Shown: piece by piece, positions 45,120 to 55,035 of the stretch | How positions within the stretch are numbered: the stretch's first letter is position 1 | Layout of the letters: every line of letters starts with the position of its first letter | Assembly (NCBI GenBank): GCA_017744715.1 | Contig: JAGIAT010000001.1 | Location: 496,001-560,000, forward strand | Length of the DNA: 64,000 bases | Reading direction: 5' to 3' | Source of the DNA: Niabella sp. | GTDB taxonomy: Bacteria; Bacteroidota; Bacteroidia; Chitinophagales; Chitinophagaceae | Position numbers and translations under genes: made by a program | Notes under the pieces: generated by a model | The model's database searches: none | What the model was told of the DNA's origin: nothing | The model's input: the letters and a program-made list of their open reading frames with translations, nothing else

Positions 45120-48100
45120 AAAGAATGAAAGCCTTTTGCTTGCTACTTATGCTCTTTTGTCCGGTTTTTATGCTGCACAGTTTTGGTCAGACAAAAACCG
45201 TCATTGGAACTGTTACGGATGATAAGGGCGGGCCAATTCCGAATGTATCTGTATTATTAAAAGGTTCCACTACCGGTACCGCTACGGATGCCGAAGGAAA
45301 ATTTTCGATTGCTGCCAAAGCCGGCGATGAACTGGAATTTTCCAGCGTCGGATTTAAAACGGTTACGTTAAAGGCGAATCTTACAGCGCCTATGTCTGTT
45401 CAATTGACCGCTGATGTTTCCAGTTTAACAGATGTGGTCGTAATCGGGTACGGAACCGCGCGTAAAAAGGACCTTACCGGGTCAGTAGCGGTTGTTGATA
45501 TGAAAGAGTTGAAACAACAGCCCGCTGCCAGTCCGCTGGAAGCATTACAGGGCAAAGCCGCCGGGGTGCAGATCGTAAATGACGGATCGCCCGGAGCCAC
45601 GCCCCAGGTCCGGATCCGGGGTTTTAGTACCATCAGTAATAATGATCCATTATATATAATAGACGGAATGCCCTACCAGGGGAAACTAAGCTGGCTGAAT
45701 GCCAATGATATTGAAAGCATGCAGGTATTAAAAGACGCGTCTGCTGCTTCTATTTATGGTTCCCGGGCCAACAACGGCGTTGTGATCGTTACCACCAGAA
45801 AAGGAAAATCAGGAGCACCCAGGGTGAACCTGGATGTATACTACGGCAGCCAGAATCCCAACCGGGGCCGGTTTCCCAAGTACCTGAACCCCCAGCAGTT
45901 TGCGGAATTTTTATACGCCGGGTACAAAAATGCGGGGTTATCCATAGCAAACGATTACTACGGATCGGATCCCAACCATCCTACCTTACCCGAATATTTA
46001 CTTGCAGGAGGCACCTATGGTCAGAAAATTACTCCGGCGATGGCCGATCCTTCCCGGTATAATTATTCCATGGACGGGAAAACATTTTACCAGATCACCA
46101 AGGCCAACCAGACAGGAACAGACTGGTATCGGACCATTACTCAAAATGCGCCTATTCAGAATTACCAGCTTGGGGTAAGCGGAGGCGGAGAAAAAGCGAA
46201 TTACGCGGTAAGCGGCGGCTATATGAACCAGGAAGGAATTGTGCGGTATACCGGGTTTAAACGCTATACCATTCGCGCCAACACTAATTTTACCGTATTG
46301 GACGATCGCCTTCAATTGGGCGAGAACATCCAGTACTCACGCACGCAGAACCAGGGCTTTGCCACCAATGTAAATACTGCCGGAAGCTACATGGGGGAAG
46401 GCTCTCCCATCGGCTGGGCCTACAGGATCCAAACCATTATACCGGTATATGATATCATGGGTAATTTTGCGGGTAGCAGGGGTAACCTGCTGGGAAATGC
46501 GGAGAACCCGATGGCCGCGCTCTACAGGGCTAAAGATAACGTGAACACTTCCAACCAGTTCTTCGGAAGCGCTTATGCCGATCTTAAGATCCTGGAATCC
46601 CTACATCTGAAAACCACTTATGGGGTCCGGTACGAAACCTATAATGGCGTAACCGTAGGCTACCCGAATCCGGAACGTGCCGAAGGCAGTTACAACAACC
46701 ATACCTTCAGTGAAAACATGGGTTGGGGTACGGACTGGACCTGGTCCAACACCCTTACCTATAAAACGCGCTTTAATGAAAAACATGATCTGACGGCAAT
46801 GGTTGGTACCGAGGCTGTAAAGGCCTGGGGACGCTACCTGACCGGCTCTGCAAATGGTTATTTCCTGATGGGGGATATGAACTATTATTATATGAATACG
46901 GCTACCTCTACTCCCGTTGCCAAAAACAACGATCCGATTACCCAGCCCAATTCGCTGTTTTCTATCTTTGGAAGGGTGGACTACGGTTATCTGGACCGGT
47001 ACCTGATTTCCGGAACCCTGCGCCGGGACGGATCTTCGCGGTTTGGGCCGAATAACAAGTATGGTAATTTCCCCGCCGTTAGCCTGGCCTGGAGGGTATC
47101 TAACGAGGAATTCATGAAAAGCGTCACCTGGATAGATGACCTGAAGCTCCGTGCCGGCTGGGGTGTTACCGGTAACCAGTCGATCCCCGATTTCCAGTAC
47201 CTGAAGCTGCTGCAGGCTTCTATCAACAGTGCCAACTATCCCATTAATGGCACCGGCCTTTCCAGCGGGGTATGGACGTATAGTTATGATAATCCTGATA
47301 TTAAATGGGAACAGGCCCAGTCCCTGAACGTGGGGGTAGACTTTTCGCTGGTGCGGCATAAATTAGATGGATCTTTTGACTGGTATAACAAGAAAACGGT
47401 AGACATGCTTTATAAGCTGGATCTGCCGGCGCAGGCCATTGGCGGTGGTTCATCACCTTATGTAAACCTGGGAGAAATGAGCAACAAGGGGTTTGAACTG
47501 GTATTAAATTATCATTATGCCAGTCCTGCCAATAACAATCCTTTTACGTTTGATGCCGGCGTCAATTTTTCAAGAAACATCAACAAGCTGGTTGCATTAA
47601 AAGAGGGGGTTAAAAAAGTAAATATGCTTACCAACCGCTCTGTGATTCCTTCGGTAATCATGGCCGGGCTTCCCTTTGGTGCTTTTTACGGGTATAAGGT
47701 AGAAGGGATTTTTAAAACAGACCAGGAAATTTCCGGTGCTGCCAAGCAGACCGGTGCGCATTTAGGAGGATTCCGTTATGCAGATGTATCCGGTCCGGAT
47801 GGCAAACCGGATGGTATTATTGACGACCAGGACCTCACCTTTATCGGCAGTCCGCATCCAGACTTTATTTATGGCCTGAACCTGAATGCCAGCTATAGCA
47901 ACTTTGATATTGCGCTTGCATTTAACGGATCCCAGGGAAACAAGATCTTCGATTTTACACGCCTGTACACGGATCTGAGCCTGTTTGACGGTGCTGTAAG
48001 TGACCGGATGCTGAATGCCTGGAGCCCTGAAAATCCCAATAGTGATATACCAACACCTTACCGGAACCGGCCTTCTATTGAAATGCTGTCCAACAGCTAT

Positions 48101-48364
48101 TTCGTACAGGATGGCAGCTATTTAAAATTGAAACTCGTGCAGATCGGTTATAATTTCAAACCGGGCGGTGCCTTTAAGGACAAAATCAAAAACCTGCGGT
48201 TGTATGTAAGCGGTACAAACCTGTTTACCGTTACTAAATACAGCGGACTGGATCCGGAAGTTACTTCTTCTCCGGGAGTAGGAACTTATACAGCTCCGGG
48301 GGTAGACCTGGGGATGTATCCGATGTCGCGCCAGTACCTGGTTGGTTTAAACGTTACATTTTAA
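45116..48364 (+). CDS. SusC/RagA-type TonB-dependent outer-membrane receptor
   Basis: 1082 residues. Signal peptide about 1-24 (ending MLHSFGQ), carboxypeptidase-regulatory-like domain (about 27-100), plug with the SusC-specific LTDVVVIGYGTARKKDLTGSV, then a barrel ending GLNVTF. No STN domain, so no anti-sigma signalling. It pairs with the SusD gene 25 bp downstream. It is closer to the mainstream SusC group than the receptor at 1038-4388. Import is TonB-driven; the ligand is unknown. The 223-bp upstream gap has T-runs and the candidate leader ORF. Confidence 0.94.
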   Translation: MKRMKAFCLLLMLFCPVFMLHSFGQTKTVIGTVTDDKGGPIPNVSVLLKGSTTGTATDAEGKFSIAAKAGDELEFSSVGFKTVTLKANLTAPMSVQLTADVSSLTDVVVIGYGTARKKDLTGSVAVVDMKELKQQPAASPLEALQGKAAGVQIVNDGSPGATPQVRIRGFSTISNNDPLYIIDGMPYQGKLSWLNANDIESMQVLKDASAASIYGSRANNGVVIVTTRKGKSGAPRVNLDVYYGSQNPNRGRFPKYLNPQQFAEFLYAGYKNAGLSIANDYYGSDPNHPTLPEYLLAGGTYGQKITPAMADPSRYNYSMDGKTFYQITKANQTGTDWYRTITQNAPIQNYQLGVSGGGEKANYAVSGGYMNQEGIVRYTGFKRYTIRANTNFTVLDDRLQLGENIQYSRTQNQGFATNVNTAGSYMGEGSPIGWAYRIQTIIPVYDIMGNFAGSRGNLLGNAENPMAALYRAKDNVNTSNQFFGSAYADLKILESLHLKTTYGVRYETYNGVTVGYPNPERAEGSYNNHTFSENMGWGTDWTWSNTLTYKTRFNEKHDLTAMVGTEAVKAWGRYLTGSANGYFLMGDMNYYYMNTATSTPVAKNNDPITQPNSLFSIFGRVDYGYLDRYLISGTLRRDGSSRFGPNNKYGNFPAVSLAWRVSNEEFMKSVTWIDDLKLRAGWGVTGNQSIPDFQYLKLLQASINSANYPINGTGLSSGVWTYSYDNPDIKWEQAQSLNVGVDFSLVRHKLDGSFDWYNKKTVDMLYKLDLPAQAIGGGSSPYVNLGEMSNKGFELVLNYHYASPANNNPFTFDAGVNFSRNINKLVALKEGVKKVNMLTNRSVIPSVIMAGLPFGAFYGYKVEGIFKTDQEISGAAKQTGAHLGGFRYADVSGPDGKPDGIIDDQDLTFIGSPHPDFIYGLNLNASYSNFDIALAFNGSQGNKIFDFTRLYTDLSLFDGAVSDRMLNAWSPENPNSDIPTPYRNRPSIEMLSNSYFVQDGSYLKLKLVQIGYNFKPGGAFKDKIKNLRLYVSGTNLFTVTKYSGLDPEVTSSPGVGTYTAPGVDLGMYPMSRQYLVGLNVTF

Positions 48365-48389
48365 ACATTGATTTTTTAAATATTATTAT

Positions 48390-50117
48390 ATGACAAAGAG
48401 ATTATATAAAGCAATATTTATCGTTTTCGTTCTTGTCATGGTCTGCTCCTGTGGAAAAGGTTTTTTAGATGCCAAGCCCCAGGGTGCGCTTGCGGAGGCC
48501 CAGTTAACGAATACAAAAGGAGTGGAATCGGCCCTTATCGGTGCTTATGGTATTATGAACGGAAATATCAGTGGTACCTGGGGCAACTATTCCAGTGGTC
48601 CCAGCCAGTGGCTGTTTGGAGAAGTAGCTGCAGACAATGCACATAAAGGCAGCAACAGTACAGACCAGTCGCCGATGAATGATATTGAACTGCACAAAGT
48701 GAACCCATCCAACGACAACCTGCCTACGATGTGGCGGGTGTATTATGAAGGCGTGATCCGTTGCAATACCACACTCAAGCTGCTGAGTGTGGTGCAAAGC
48801 GGCGGTGGTGATAAGTTCAGCGATGCACGTGCCACGCAAATTGCTGCAGAAGCCAGGATGCTGCGCGGGCACTATTATTTTTTCCTGGCCAGGGTATTTA
48901 AAAACATTCCTTATATCGACGAGACGATGACGGTTCAGCAGGCGGCGCAGGTGAAAAACGATAAGGAGGTTTTCCCGATGATCGAAGCGGATTTTAAAGC
49001 GGCTGTGGCCGGCCTGCCCCAGGATTATTCAAAACCGCTGGGCGAAGTTGGCCGGGTAGACAAATATGCTGCAGAGGCGTACCTGGGAAAACTGTATCTC
49101 TACCAGAAGAAATATGGAGAAGCGCTAACCCTTTTAAAGGATGTAATTACACATAAACCGGCATTAACAACGCTTGCCTTTGAAGCCAATTTTAATATCA
49201 AAACCAAGAACAGCCCCGAAGGAATCCTGGTTTCACAAAGCATTATTAACCCGGACGGAAGCGGGGATAACGCCAATGTGGGTGATATGCTGGCGGGACT
49301 TTATGGTAATTCGCCCGGCGGATGCTGCGGATTTTACCAACCCTCGGTAGACCTGGTGAATGCTTTTAAAGTAGGCTCCGACGGATTGCCTTACCTGGAT
49401 GGTAGCTACCGAACCAATCCTTACAAATCAGACCAGGGGCTGAGCGGCGGAGCGGTGGATGCATATAGTCTGGACACCACCTTAACGTTTGATCCCCGCC
49501 TGGATTATACCATTGGCCGCAGGTTGGTACGATACCGCGATTGGGGCGTAGTAGTACCGGGCTGGATCCGTGACCAGCCATTTGGAGGGCCCTTTGTTGC
49601 CGTAAAGCAATCGATTAACCAGGCCGATTTTAGCGGAAATGTGGCAAACGGGGCCAATTATCTGAATGCGCAAAATATAAATATCATCCGGCTGTCTGAT
49701 GTATACCTGATGGCGGCGGAATGCGCCGTGGAAACAGGCGCCCTGGGCGATGCCAAAGATTGGGTAAATGCGGTAAGGACGCGCGCGTCTCAATTGGGCC
49801 CGGTGTTAACGGGCTATGGAAACCCAGCGGCCAAATACATGATCAAAACCTATACATCTTTTCCCAGCCAGGATTACGCACGGAATGCGGTCCGGTTTGA
49901 ACGAAGGCTGGAACTGGCGCTGGAAGGGCACCGGTACTTTGACCTGATACGATGGGGAATAGCAGAAACAGTGTTGAAATCATATATGAATTTTGAAAAG
50001 CAATATGTGTCTGCATCCCAACCGGCCGCTTTCACCTACGCTGACTGGGATAAGGGAATGCCCATTCCGCAGGAGCAGATTGACCGGGCGCAGGGGGTGC
50101 TTATTCAGAATAAATAA
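48390..50117 (+). CDS. RagB/SusD family nutrient-binding lipoprotein
   Basis: 575 residues. Lipoprotein signal MVCSCGKG with lipidated Cys21, then GFLDAKPQGALA and TPR-like helices of the SusD fold, and the C-terminal RFERRLELALEGHRYFDLIRWG that marks the classical SusD/RagB family (unlike the SusD-like_2 proteins near the window start). It forms the surface lid of the SusC channel encoded just upstream. No glycoside hydrolase follows; a terminator and then a multiheme cytochrome gene do. Confidence 0.94.
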   Translation: MTKRLYKAIFIVFVLVMVCSCGKGFLDAKPQGALAEAQLTNTKGVESALIGAYGIMNGNISGTWGNYSSGPSQWLFGEVAADNAHKGSNSTDQSPMNDIELHKVNPSNDNLPTMWRVYYEGVIRCNTTLKLLSVVQSGGGDKFSDARATQIAAEARMLRGHYYFFLARVFKNIPYIDETMTVQQAAQVKNDKEVFPMIEADFKAAVAGLPQDYSKPLGEVGRVDKYAAEAYLGKLYLYQKKYGEALTLLKDVITHKPALTTLAFEANFNIKTKNSPEGILVSQSIINPDGSGDNANVGDMLAGLYGNSPGGCCGFYQPSVDLVNAFKVGSDGLPYLDGSYRTNPYKSDQGLSGGAVDAYSLDTTLTFDPRLDYTIGRRLVRYRDWGVVVPGWIRDQPFGGPFVAVKQSINQADFSGNVANGANYLNAQNINIIRLSDVYLMAAECAVETGALGDAKDWVNAVRTRASQLGPVLTGYGNPAAKYMIKTYTSFPSQDYARNAVRFERRLELALEGHRYFDLIRWGIAETVLKSYMNFEKQYVSASQPAAFTYADWDKGMPIPQEQIDRAQGVLIQNK

Positions 50118-50150
50118 ACCATGTATTGCAACCGGTAGCCGGAGTATATA

Positions 50151-50190
50151 TAAACAACCCCCATCAATAATGCATTGGTGGGGGTTTATA
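50151..50190 (+). terminator. Terminator after the susCD pair
   Basis: AACCCCCA (50156-50163) and TGGGGGTT (50179-50186) form the core stem, extended by ATATATAAAC on one side and TTATATAT on the other. It closes the SusCD operon. Confidence 0.85.
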
Positions 50191-50363
50191 TATCCGGTGC
50201 GGGTGTACGGCAAAATAAGAGCAGGATCATTTACACAAAGGGGGTAAGACGGCTCCGGATAAATTCAGCGGCCGGTTCATGTGATCGGTTTTCAAAACCG
50301 GAAATGCAGGCCTGCCGGAAATAAAATGTTATTTTCGTTTACAACAACGATAAAATATTCCAT

Positions 50364-51524
50364 TTGAAAATCATTACCGCAATTCTTTTCTTACTGGGTT
50401 TTTCTATCTGCATGTTTACCTGTACAAACCGGTATACTGCCGGTAATGATTCCAGGGGCGCGCAATACGCGGGAGCGGCTAGTTGTGTATCCTGTCACCA
50501 GGAAATAGCAGGCAGCTATGCGCATTCCAATCATTTTAAAACATCCTCAAAAACGGATGTGGAATCGGTCAGAAAAATAATCACAACGCTCAATGATACC
50601 GTCCGTTTCCCGGGTAACCAGCTAGTACTGCTGGCAACTGCAGATAAAAGACTTATGCAAACCTATATGCGGGATGGAAAACCGGTAACTGCCCAGCCGA
50701 TGGATCTTGCATTTGGCTCCGGAGAAAAAGCATGGACCTTTGGTTACTGGAAAGATGCGCAACTGTTCCAGTTACCGCTCACGTATCTGTCGGAACTAAA
50801 GCGCTGGACGAACAGCCCGGGTTTTCCCGCAGATCATCCCAGTTATGCGCGTCCTATTGTAGGCCGGTGTATGGAATGTCATAGTTCCTATGCGGTGGTT
50901 GAAAACAGCCTGGAACAGGGAATGAGCTATGCCCAAAAAATTGATGCGGGTTCCATTATTTATGGCATCGATTGCGAACGCTGTCATGGGCCGGCTGCGC
51001 AACACGTGGCGTTTCACCAGGACCATCCACAGGATAAACACCCCCGGTTTATAACCGCCATTAAATCACTAGGCCGGCAACAGCAACTGGATCTTTGTGC
51101 TACCTGTCATTCCGGAGATCCGGTAACGCTTAAATCGATCTTTGCTTTTGTACCGGGAGACTCATTGTCTAACTATTATATGTATTACCCGGGCGCTGCC
51201 GCCAACCCGGATGCGCACGGTATGCAAATGCAGTCGCTGATGCAGAGCCAGTGTTTTTTGCAGAGCAACCTTACCTGTACCAGTTGTCATGATACTCATA
51301 AAAATGAAGGCAGTATACAGGAGGTATTTGTTCAGCGCTGCATGTCCTGCCATTTAAAATCCGATCACGCGGTTACCATGCGCAGCGCAAAGAACGATTG
51401 TGTCAGTTGCCATATGCCACTGGAAGCATCGAAAAGCCTGGATTTTAATAACAGCGCGGAACGCAATAATACCAGCTATCGCCTGAGGACCCACCGGATT
51501 GCTGTTTATCCGGATCCAAAGTAA
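50364..51524 (+). CDS. Exported seven-heme c-type cytochrome
   Basis: 386 residues from a TTG start at 50364, needed to keep the hydrophobic leader (IITAILFLLGFSICMFTC). Seven CxxCH sites are present: CVSCH (41-45), CMECH, CERCH, CATCH, CTSCH, CMSCH and CVSCH. Several extra His residues could be distal heme ligands. This fits the cytochrome c554-like multiheme proteins that move electrons in the periplasm. The leader may be a lipoprotein signal, but the site MFTC is poor. It is a single gene with no reductase or nitrogen-cycle partner beside it, so the redox partner is unknown. Confidence 0.85.
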   Translation: MKIITAILFLLGFSICMFTCTNRYTAGNDSRGAQYAGAASCVSCHQEIAGSYAHSNHFKTSSKTDVESVRKIITTLNDTVRFPGNQLVLLATADKRLMQTYMRDGKPVTAQPMDLAFGSGEKAWTFGYWKDAQLFQLPLTYLSELKRWTNSPGFPADHPSYARPIVGRCMECHSSYAVVENSLEQGMSYAQKIDAGSIIYGIDCERCHGPAAQHVAFHQDHPQDKHPRFITAIKSLGRQQQLDLCATCHSGDPVTLKSIFAFVPGDSLSNYYMYYPGAAANPDAHGMQMQSLMQSQCFLQSNLTCTSCHDTHKNEGSIQEVFVQRCMSCHLKSDHAVTMRSAKNDCVSCHMPLEASKSLDFNNSAERNNTSYRLRTHRIAVYPDPK

Positions 51525-51628
51525 AGTAACAAACCTATTGGCGCTGGATGAGCGCTTCGGCCGGTATTAGCTGAGGCACCCGGGCTGGCAACCGTACGAC
51601 GAGGAACCGGTTGAAAGAATAAAATTTT

Positions 51629-52033
51629 ATGATAGAAGATTTACGCATTAAAGAACCAAATACGCTCGTTAACAGGAATATAATTATTTGCTTTGCGATT
51701 TTGGCTGTTTTGGTTTACGTTATGGAGCGTAAGAAATGGGCAAATTTTAAGGAAGAAGGAAAATTGGTTACTGCTAAAGTGGTTGACTACACCCTTGGGA
51801 AGAACAACTCGTTGGAAGTTCTTTTTGATTACAATAAGAAAGTGTACAAAAAATATGCATGGACTTCAGTAGAAGCATATAAATGGTCCCGGCTTGTTGG
51901 CCACAGTTTCCCGGCGTTGTATACTGAAGACGAAGATGTGATCATGTTGCTGGTGTTCCCGGAAGATTTTAAAAAGTACAACATTAAACCCGATAGCATA
52001 CCTGTTTGGGTGAGGGACAATTTAATGTATTAG
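51629..52033 (+). CDS. Hypothetical single-pass membrane protein
   Basis: 134 residues. One membrane segment (NIIICFAILAVLVYVM, about 17-33) is followed by a charged beta-rich domain (EEGKLVTAKVVDYTLGKNN). It recalls small DUF3592-like domains but I do not recognise a family with confidence. A strong terminator follows at 52053-52088. Function unknown. Confidence 0.7.
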   Translation: MIEDLRIKEPNTLVNRNIIICFAILAVLVYVMERKKWANFKEEGKLVTAKVVDYTLGKNNSLEVLFDYNKKVYKKYAWTSVEAYKWSRLVGHSFPALYTEDEDVIMLLVFPEDFKKYNIKPDSIPVWVRDNLMY

Positions 52034-52052
52034 CCTGTTGGGCATTGGGCAT

Positions 52053-52088
52053 AAAAAAAAGCGGCTTTGGACGGCCGCTCTTTTTTTA
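52053..52088. terminator. Bidirectional terminator between the hypothetical gene and purF-like gene
   Basis: GCGGC and GCCGC pair around an 8-nt loop, extended by an AAAAAAAAG run on the left and a CTTTTTTT run on the right. Confidence 0.85.
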
Positions 52089-52104
52089 TAAAGCTGTTCA
52101 GAGG

Positions 52105-53952
52105 TTAATACCCTCTTTCATTCTTTCCTTCCATATAATTCATAAAGGCTTGGTTTACCACGCGGTTGCCGCCCGGTGTGGGATAATCGCCGGTAAAGTA
52201 CCAGTCGCCCAGGTTGTTAGGACAGGCTTTATGCAGGTCTTCAATGCTTTGGAAGATCACCTGTACCGGGATGTTCAAACCGGCCGGGGTAATCATTTCC
52301 GCAATCTTTTCGGTGATCTCATCCACCGTGCTGCTCTTGTAAAGTTGTTTTACCACATTTTCGGTATGCAACAGGTTCTGTTCTTTCAGCTCTTTGCAGC
52401 GTTGCAGCAATTCATCCAGCAGGGATTCTTTCCCTTTGTCTTTTAGCACATTTACAGCGGCGCTGAAGGCAATAAAATCACCCATTTTGCTCATGTCGAT
52501 CCCATAGCAATCCGGGTAGCGGATCTGCGGACAGGAAGAAACCACGATGATCTTTTTGGGTTGCAGGCGGGAAAGCATTTTGATGATGCTTTCTTTCAGT
52601 GTGGTGCCTCTTACGATGGAGTCGTCAATCACCACAATGGTATCGATACCGGGGCGTACGGTGCCGTAGGTGATGTCGTACACGTGCTGTACCATTTCGT
52701 TCCGGCTGGCGTCTTCGGTAATAAAAGTGCGCATCTTTACATCCTTGATTGCTATTTTATCGATCCGGATGCGGCGGTTCACCATCTCGCTCAGCTTTTC
52801 TTCATCAAAGTCTTTACCCCAGCTTAGAATGCGTTCTATTTTGATCTTATTCAGGTAGAGCTGCATGCCTTTGTGAAGCCCAAGGAAGGCTACTTCTGCG
52901 GTATTGGGAATATAGGAGAAGATGGTATTCTTCAGGTCGAAATCGATGGCTTTTAATACCTGTTCGCTCAGGTTAAAGCCCAGGGCTTTCCGCTCTTTAT
53001 AGATCTTTTCGTCACTGCCGCGCGAAAAATAAATGCGTTCAAAGCTGCAGGCCTTGCGCTCGCCCGGAGTTACCACTTCTGCAATTTCATATTCCCCGTT
53101 TGCGTTCACCATCAGGGCATTGCCGGGCATCAGTTCTTTTACCTCGTTTTCGCCCACGTTAAACGTGGTACGGATGGCGGCGCGTTCGGAGGCTGCCACA
53201 ATCACCTCATCATTGATATAATAATAGCAGGGGCGGATACCATTCCGGTCCCTGAAAACAAATCCCAGTCCTTCACCGGTTAACCCGCCTACCGCAAATC
53301 CTCCATCAAACATGGGGATCACTTCCTGCAGCACACTTTTGATATCTACATTCCCCGGGTTCTTTTTATCGGCTTCAATCAGGTAATGATGAATGATCTC
53401 CATCATTGCCGCCAGGTCGCTTTGTTTTTGGAAATTTCCGGGTACGATGTTCAGCTGTTCAAAAAGCTCCTGGGTATTTACCAGGTTAAAGTTACCTGCA
53501 AGGGCCAGGTTACGCCCGGGTACCGTATTTCTTTTGATAAAGGGATGACAAAAATCCGCATTGTTCTTGCCTTGTGTGCCATACCGCAGATGCCCCAGCA
53601 GCAGTTCGCCCAGGAATTTAATATGCCCTTTCATTAAACCGGGATGCTTCAGTGCGTCCGGGTTATAACGGCAAACCTCATCCACTTCGTCGGCAATATT
53701 TTTAAACAAACCGGAGATGGCCTGGGGTTCTGCACTGCGCATCCGGTGCAAAAACGGGTATCCGGGCTCCACATTCAGTTTTACAGCGGCAATACCTGCG
53801 CCATCCTGTCCGCGGTTATGTTGTTTCTCCATCAGGAGGTAGAGCTTATTCAGCCCCCACATAACGGTTCCATGCTGTTTTAAGTAGTGGGAGAAGGGTT
53901 TGCGGAGCCGGATAAAGGCCAAACCGCACTCGTGCTTTATGGGATCACTCAT
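52105..53952 (-). CDS. Amidophosphoribosyltransferase (long Bacteroidota form)
   Basis: 615 residues, longer than classical PurF (about 470-500). The glutaminase domain begins near HECGLAF, with Cys9 expected as the nucleophile after processing, and has KQHNRGQDGAGIA and GHLRYGTQGKNN. The phosphoribosyltransferase PRPP loop is IVVIDDSIVRGTTLKE near residue 440. It makes 5-phosphoribosylamine, the first purine step. The extra length is spread through inserts and a C-terminal extension of about 100 residues (QVIFQSIEDLHKACP). A TAACTTTG box lies at 53980-53973. Whether this or a second short PurF carries the main flux cannot be told here. Confidence 0.82.
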   Translation of the reverse strand: MSDPIKHECGLAFIRLRKPFSHYLKQHGTVMWGLNKLYLLMEKQHNRGQDGAGIAAVKLNVEPGYPFLHRMRSAEPQAISGLFKNIADEVDEVCRYNPDALKHPGLMKGHIKFLGELLLGHLRYGTQGKNNADFCHPFIKRNTVPGRNLALAGNFNLVNTQELFEQLNIVPGNFQKQSDLAAMMEIIHHYLIEADKKNPGNVDIKSVLQEVIPMFDGGFAVGGLTGEGLGFVFRDRNGIRPCYYYINDEVIVAASERAAIRTTFNVGENEVKELMPGNALMVNANGEYEIAEVVTPGERKACSFERIYFSRGSDEKIYKERKALGFNLSEQVLKAIDFDLKNTIFSYIPNTAEVAFLGLHKGMQLYLNKIKIERILSWGKDFDEEKLSEMVNRRIRIDKIAIKDVKMRTFITEDASRNEMVQHVYDITYGTVRPGIDTIVVIDDSIVRGTTLKESIIKMLSRLQPKKIIVVSSCPQIRYPDCYGIDMSKMGDFIAFSAAVNVLKDKGKESLLDELLQRCKELKEQNLLHTENVVKQLYKSSTVDEITEKIAEMITPAGLNIPVQVIFQSIEDLHKACPNNLGDWYFTGDYPTPGGNRVVNQAFMNYMEGKNERGY

Positions 53953-54124
53953 AACTTTATAAAAAAGAAATGCAAAGTTACGATTTTGAATTTTAAAGAT
54001 TGCTTAATATAGGTTAATGCACCGGTATTTTTTGGTGCGGAGGGTACGATACCGGTGGCGGCATTTATCCAAAGCGGCTAAACTGCTGCATCTTATGGTT
54101 CAGAAGGCAAAAAACGGTTGTTTG

Positions 54125-54793
54125 TTATTCGTCGATGCCCCTGTTGAGGAAGGCGATAAGGGGTTGCAGGGTCTGGAATGCCTTTACCGTTGTGGATAAC
54201 AGGGCAGAACCGGTTAACACGGTGTCCTGCAGGTTGGCCAGTGCGGTAAAACTCTTATACTTAAGATATGTGGCAGCGGGGTTGTCCGGCTCGTATCCTT
54301 TGGGTACCCGGGAAAGGATTTGCCCCTCTTCCACGGTAAGACCTCCATAGGTATCGCGGAACTTTTTGGATCCCAGGATCTTGTCAAATTCCGGCAGGTT
54401 ATAATCGATCTCCTGCCTTACCTTGGCCAGTTCGGCGGGCATGGGTTGCCACAGCCCGCCTCCCGTAAAGCTTCCACCGGGTTCGAGGTGGAAATAGTAC
54501 CCGGCTTTCAGCGATTTTTTCCCTTCTGCATTGATATAAGCACCAAAATTGGTTTTATAAGGCTCTTTGTTTTTAGAAAAGCGCACATCACGGTTGATCC
54601 GGAACATACAGTCCTTTGCTTTCAAATGTAAAATGGCGGGCTCTGTTTTGCCGAATGCAGCGATCAGGCTGTCGATAAAGGCAGCAAAATTTTCCCGGGC
54701 AGCTTCATATGCTTTCCGGTTTGCGTCAAACCAGGGTTTGTTATTGTTCCGTCTGAGGTCTTCCAGGAACTTTAAAGTGGCTTTCTGGATCAT
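54125..54793 (-). CDS. DUF2461 family protein
   Basis: 222 residues. Motifs: ATLKFLEDLRRNNNKPWFDANR at the N-terminus, INRDVRFSKNKEPYKTNFGAYI and GGGLWQPMP, all standard for DUF2461. No reaction is known; it is cytoplasmic. TAACTTTA, close to TAnnTTTG, ends 5 nt before the ATG, another near-leaderless start. It is separated from the amidophosphoribosyltransferase by 172 bp. Confidence 0.88.
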   Translation of the reverse strand: MIQKATLKFLEDLRRNNNKPWFDANRKAYEAARENFAAFIDSLIAAFGKTEPAILHLKAKDCMFRINRDVRFSKNKEPYKTNFGAYINAEGKKSLKAGYYFHLEPGGSFTGGGLWQPMPAELAKVRQEIDYNLPEFDKILGSKKFRDTYGGLTVEEGQILSRVPKGYEPDNPAATYLKYKSFTALANLQDTVLTGSALLSTTVKAFQTLQPLIAFLNRGIDE

Positions 54794-54882
54794 GCCGGTA
54801 AAGTTAAGCGATTTCTTTTTTCATTTTAAATTGCTGAAGCATTGCCCAAGCCCCTCTGAAGAAAAGAGCATTTAGGGTTCCA

Positions 54883-55035
54883 TTACTTCAATAGGTTCGG
54901 GCGCTTTTGGGTCATGGCCTTATACGCATCCGGCTGATCTGTTTTTACTTTATCCAGTACCACCTTATAAAACAACAGGGGAATGGTAAAAAGCAGGATG
55001 AGGATCAGCAATAAGATTTTATAACTATTTTTCAT
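54883..55035 (-). CDS. Small single-pass membrane protein in the ABC/GntR operon
   Basis: 50 residues from ATG 55035: MKNSYKILLLILILLFTIPL, then a charged tail. One membrane helix with the tail outside or inside unresolved. Its first 11 bases overlap the end of the GntR gene, so it is translated with that operon. It is unrecognised by family. The longer frame to 55089 is an extension into gntR coding sequence and is not used. Confidence 0.6.
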   Translation of the reverse strand: MKNSYKILLLILILLFTIPLLFYKVVLDKVKTDQPDAYKAMTQKRPNLLK

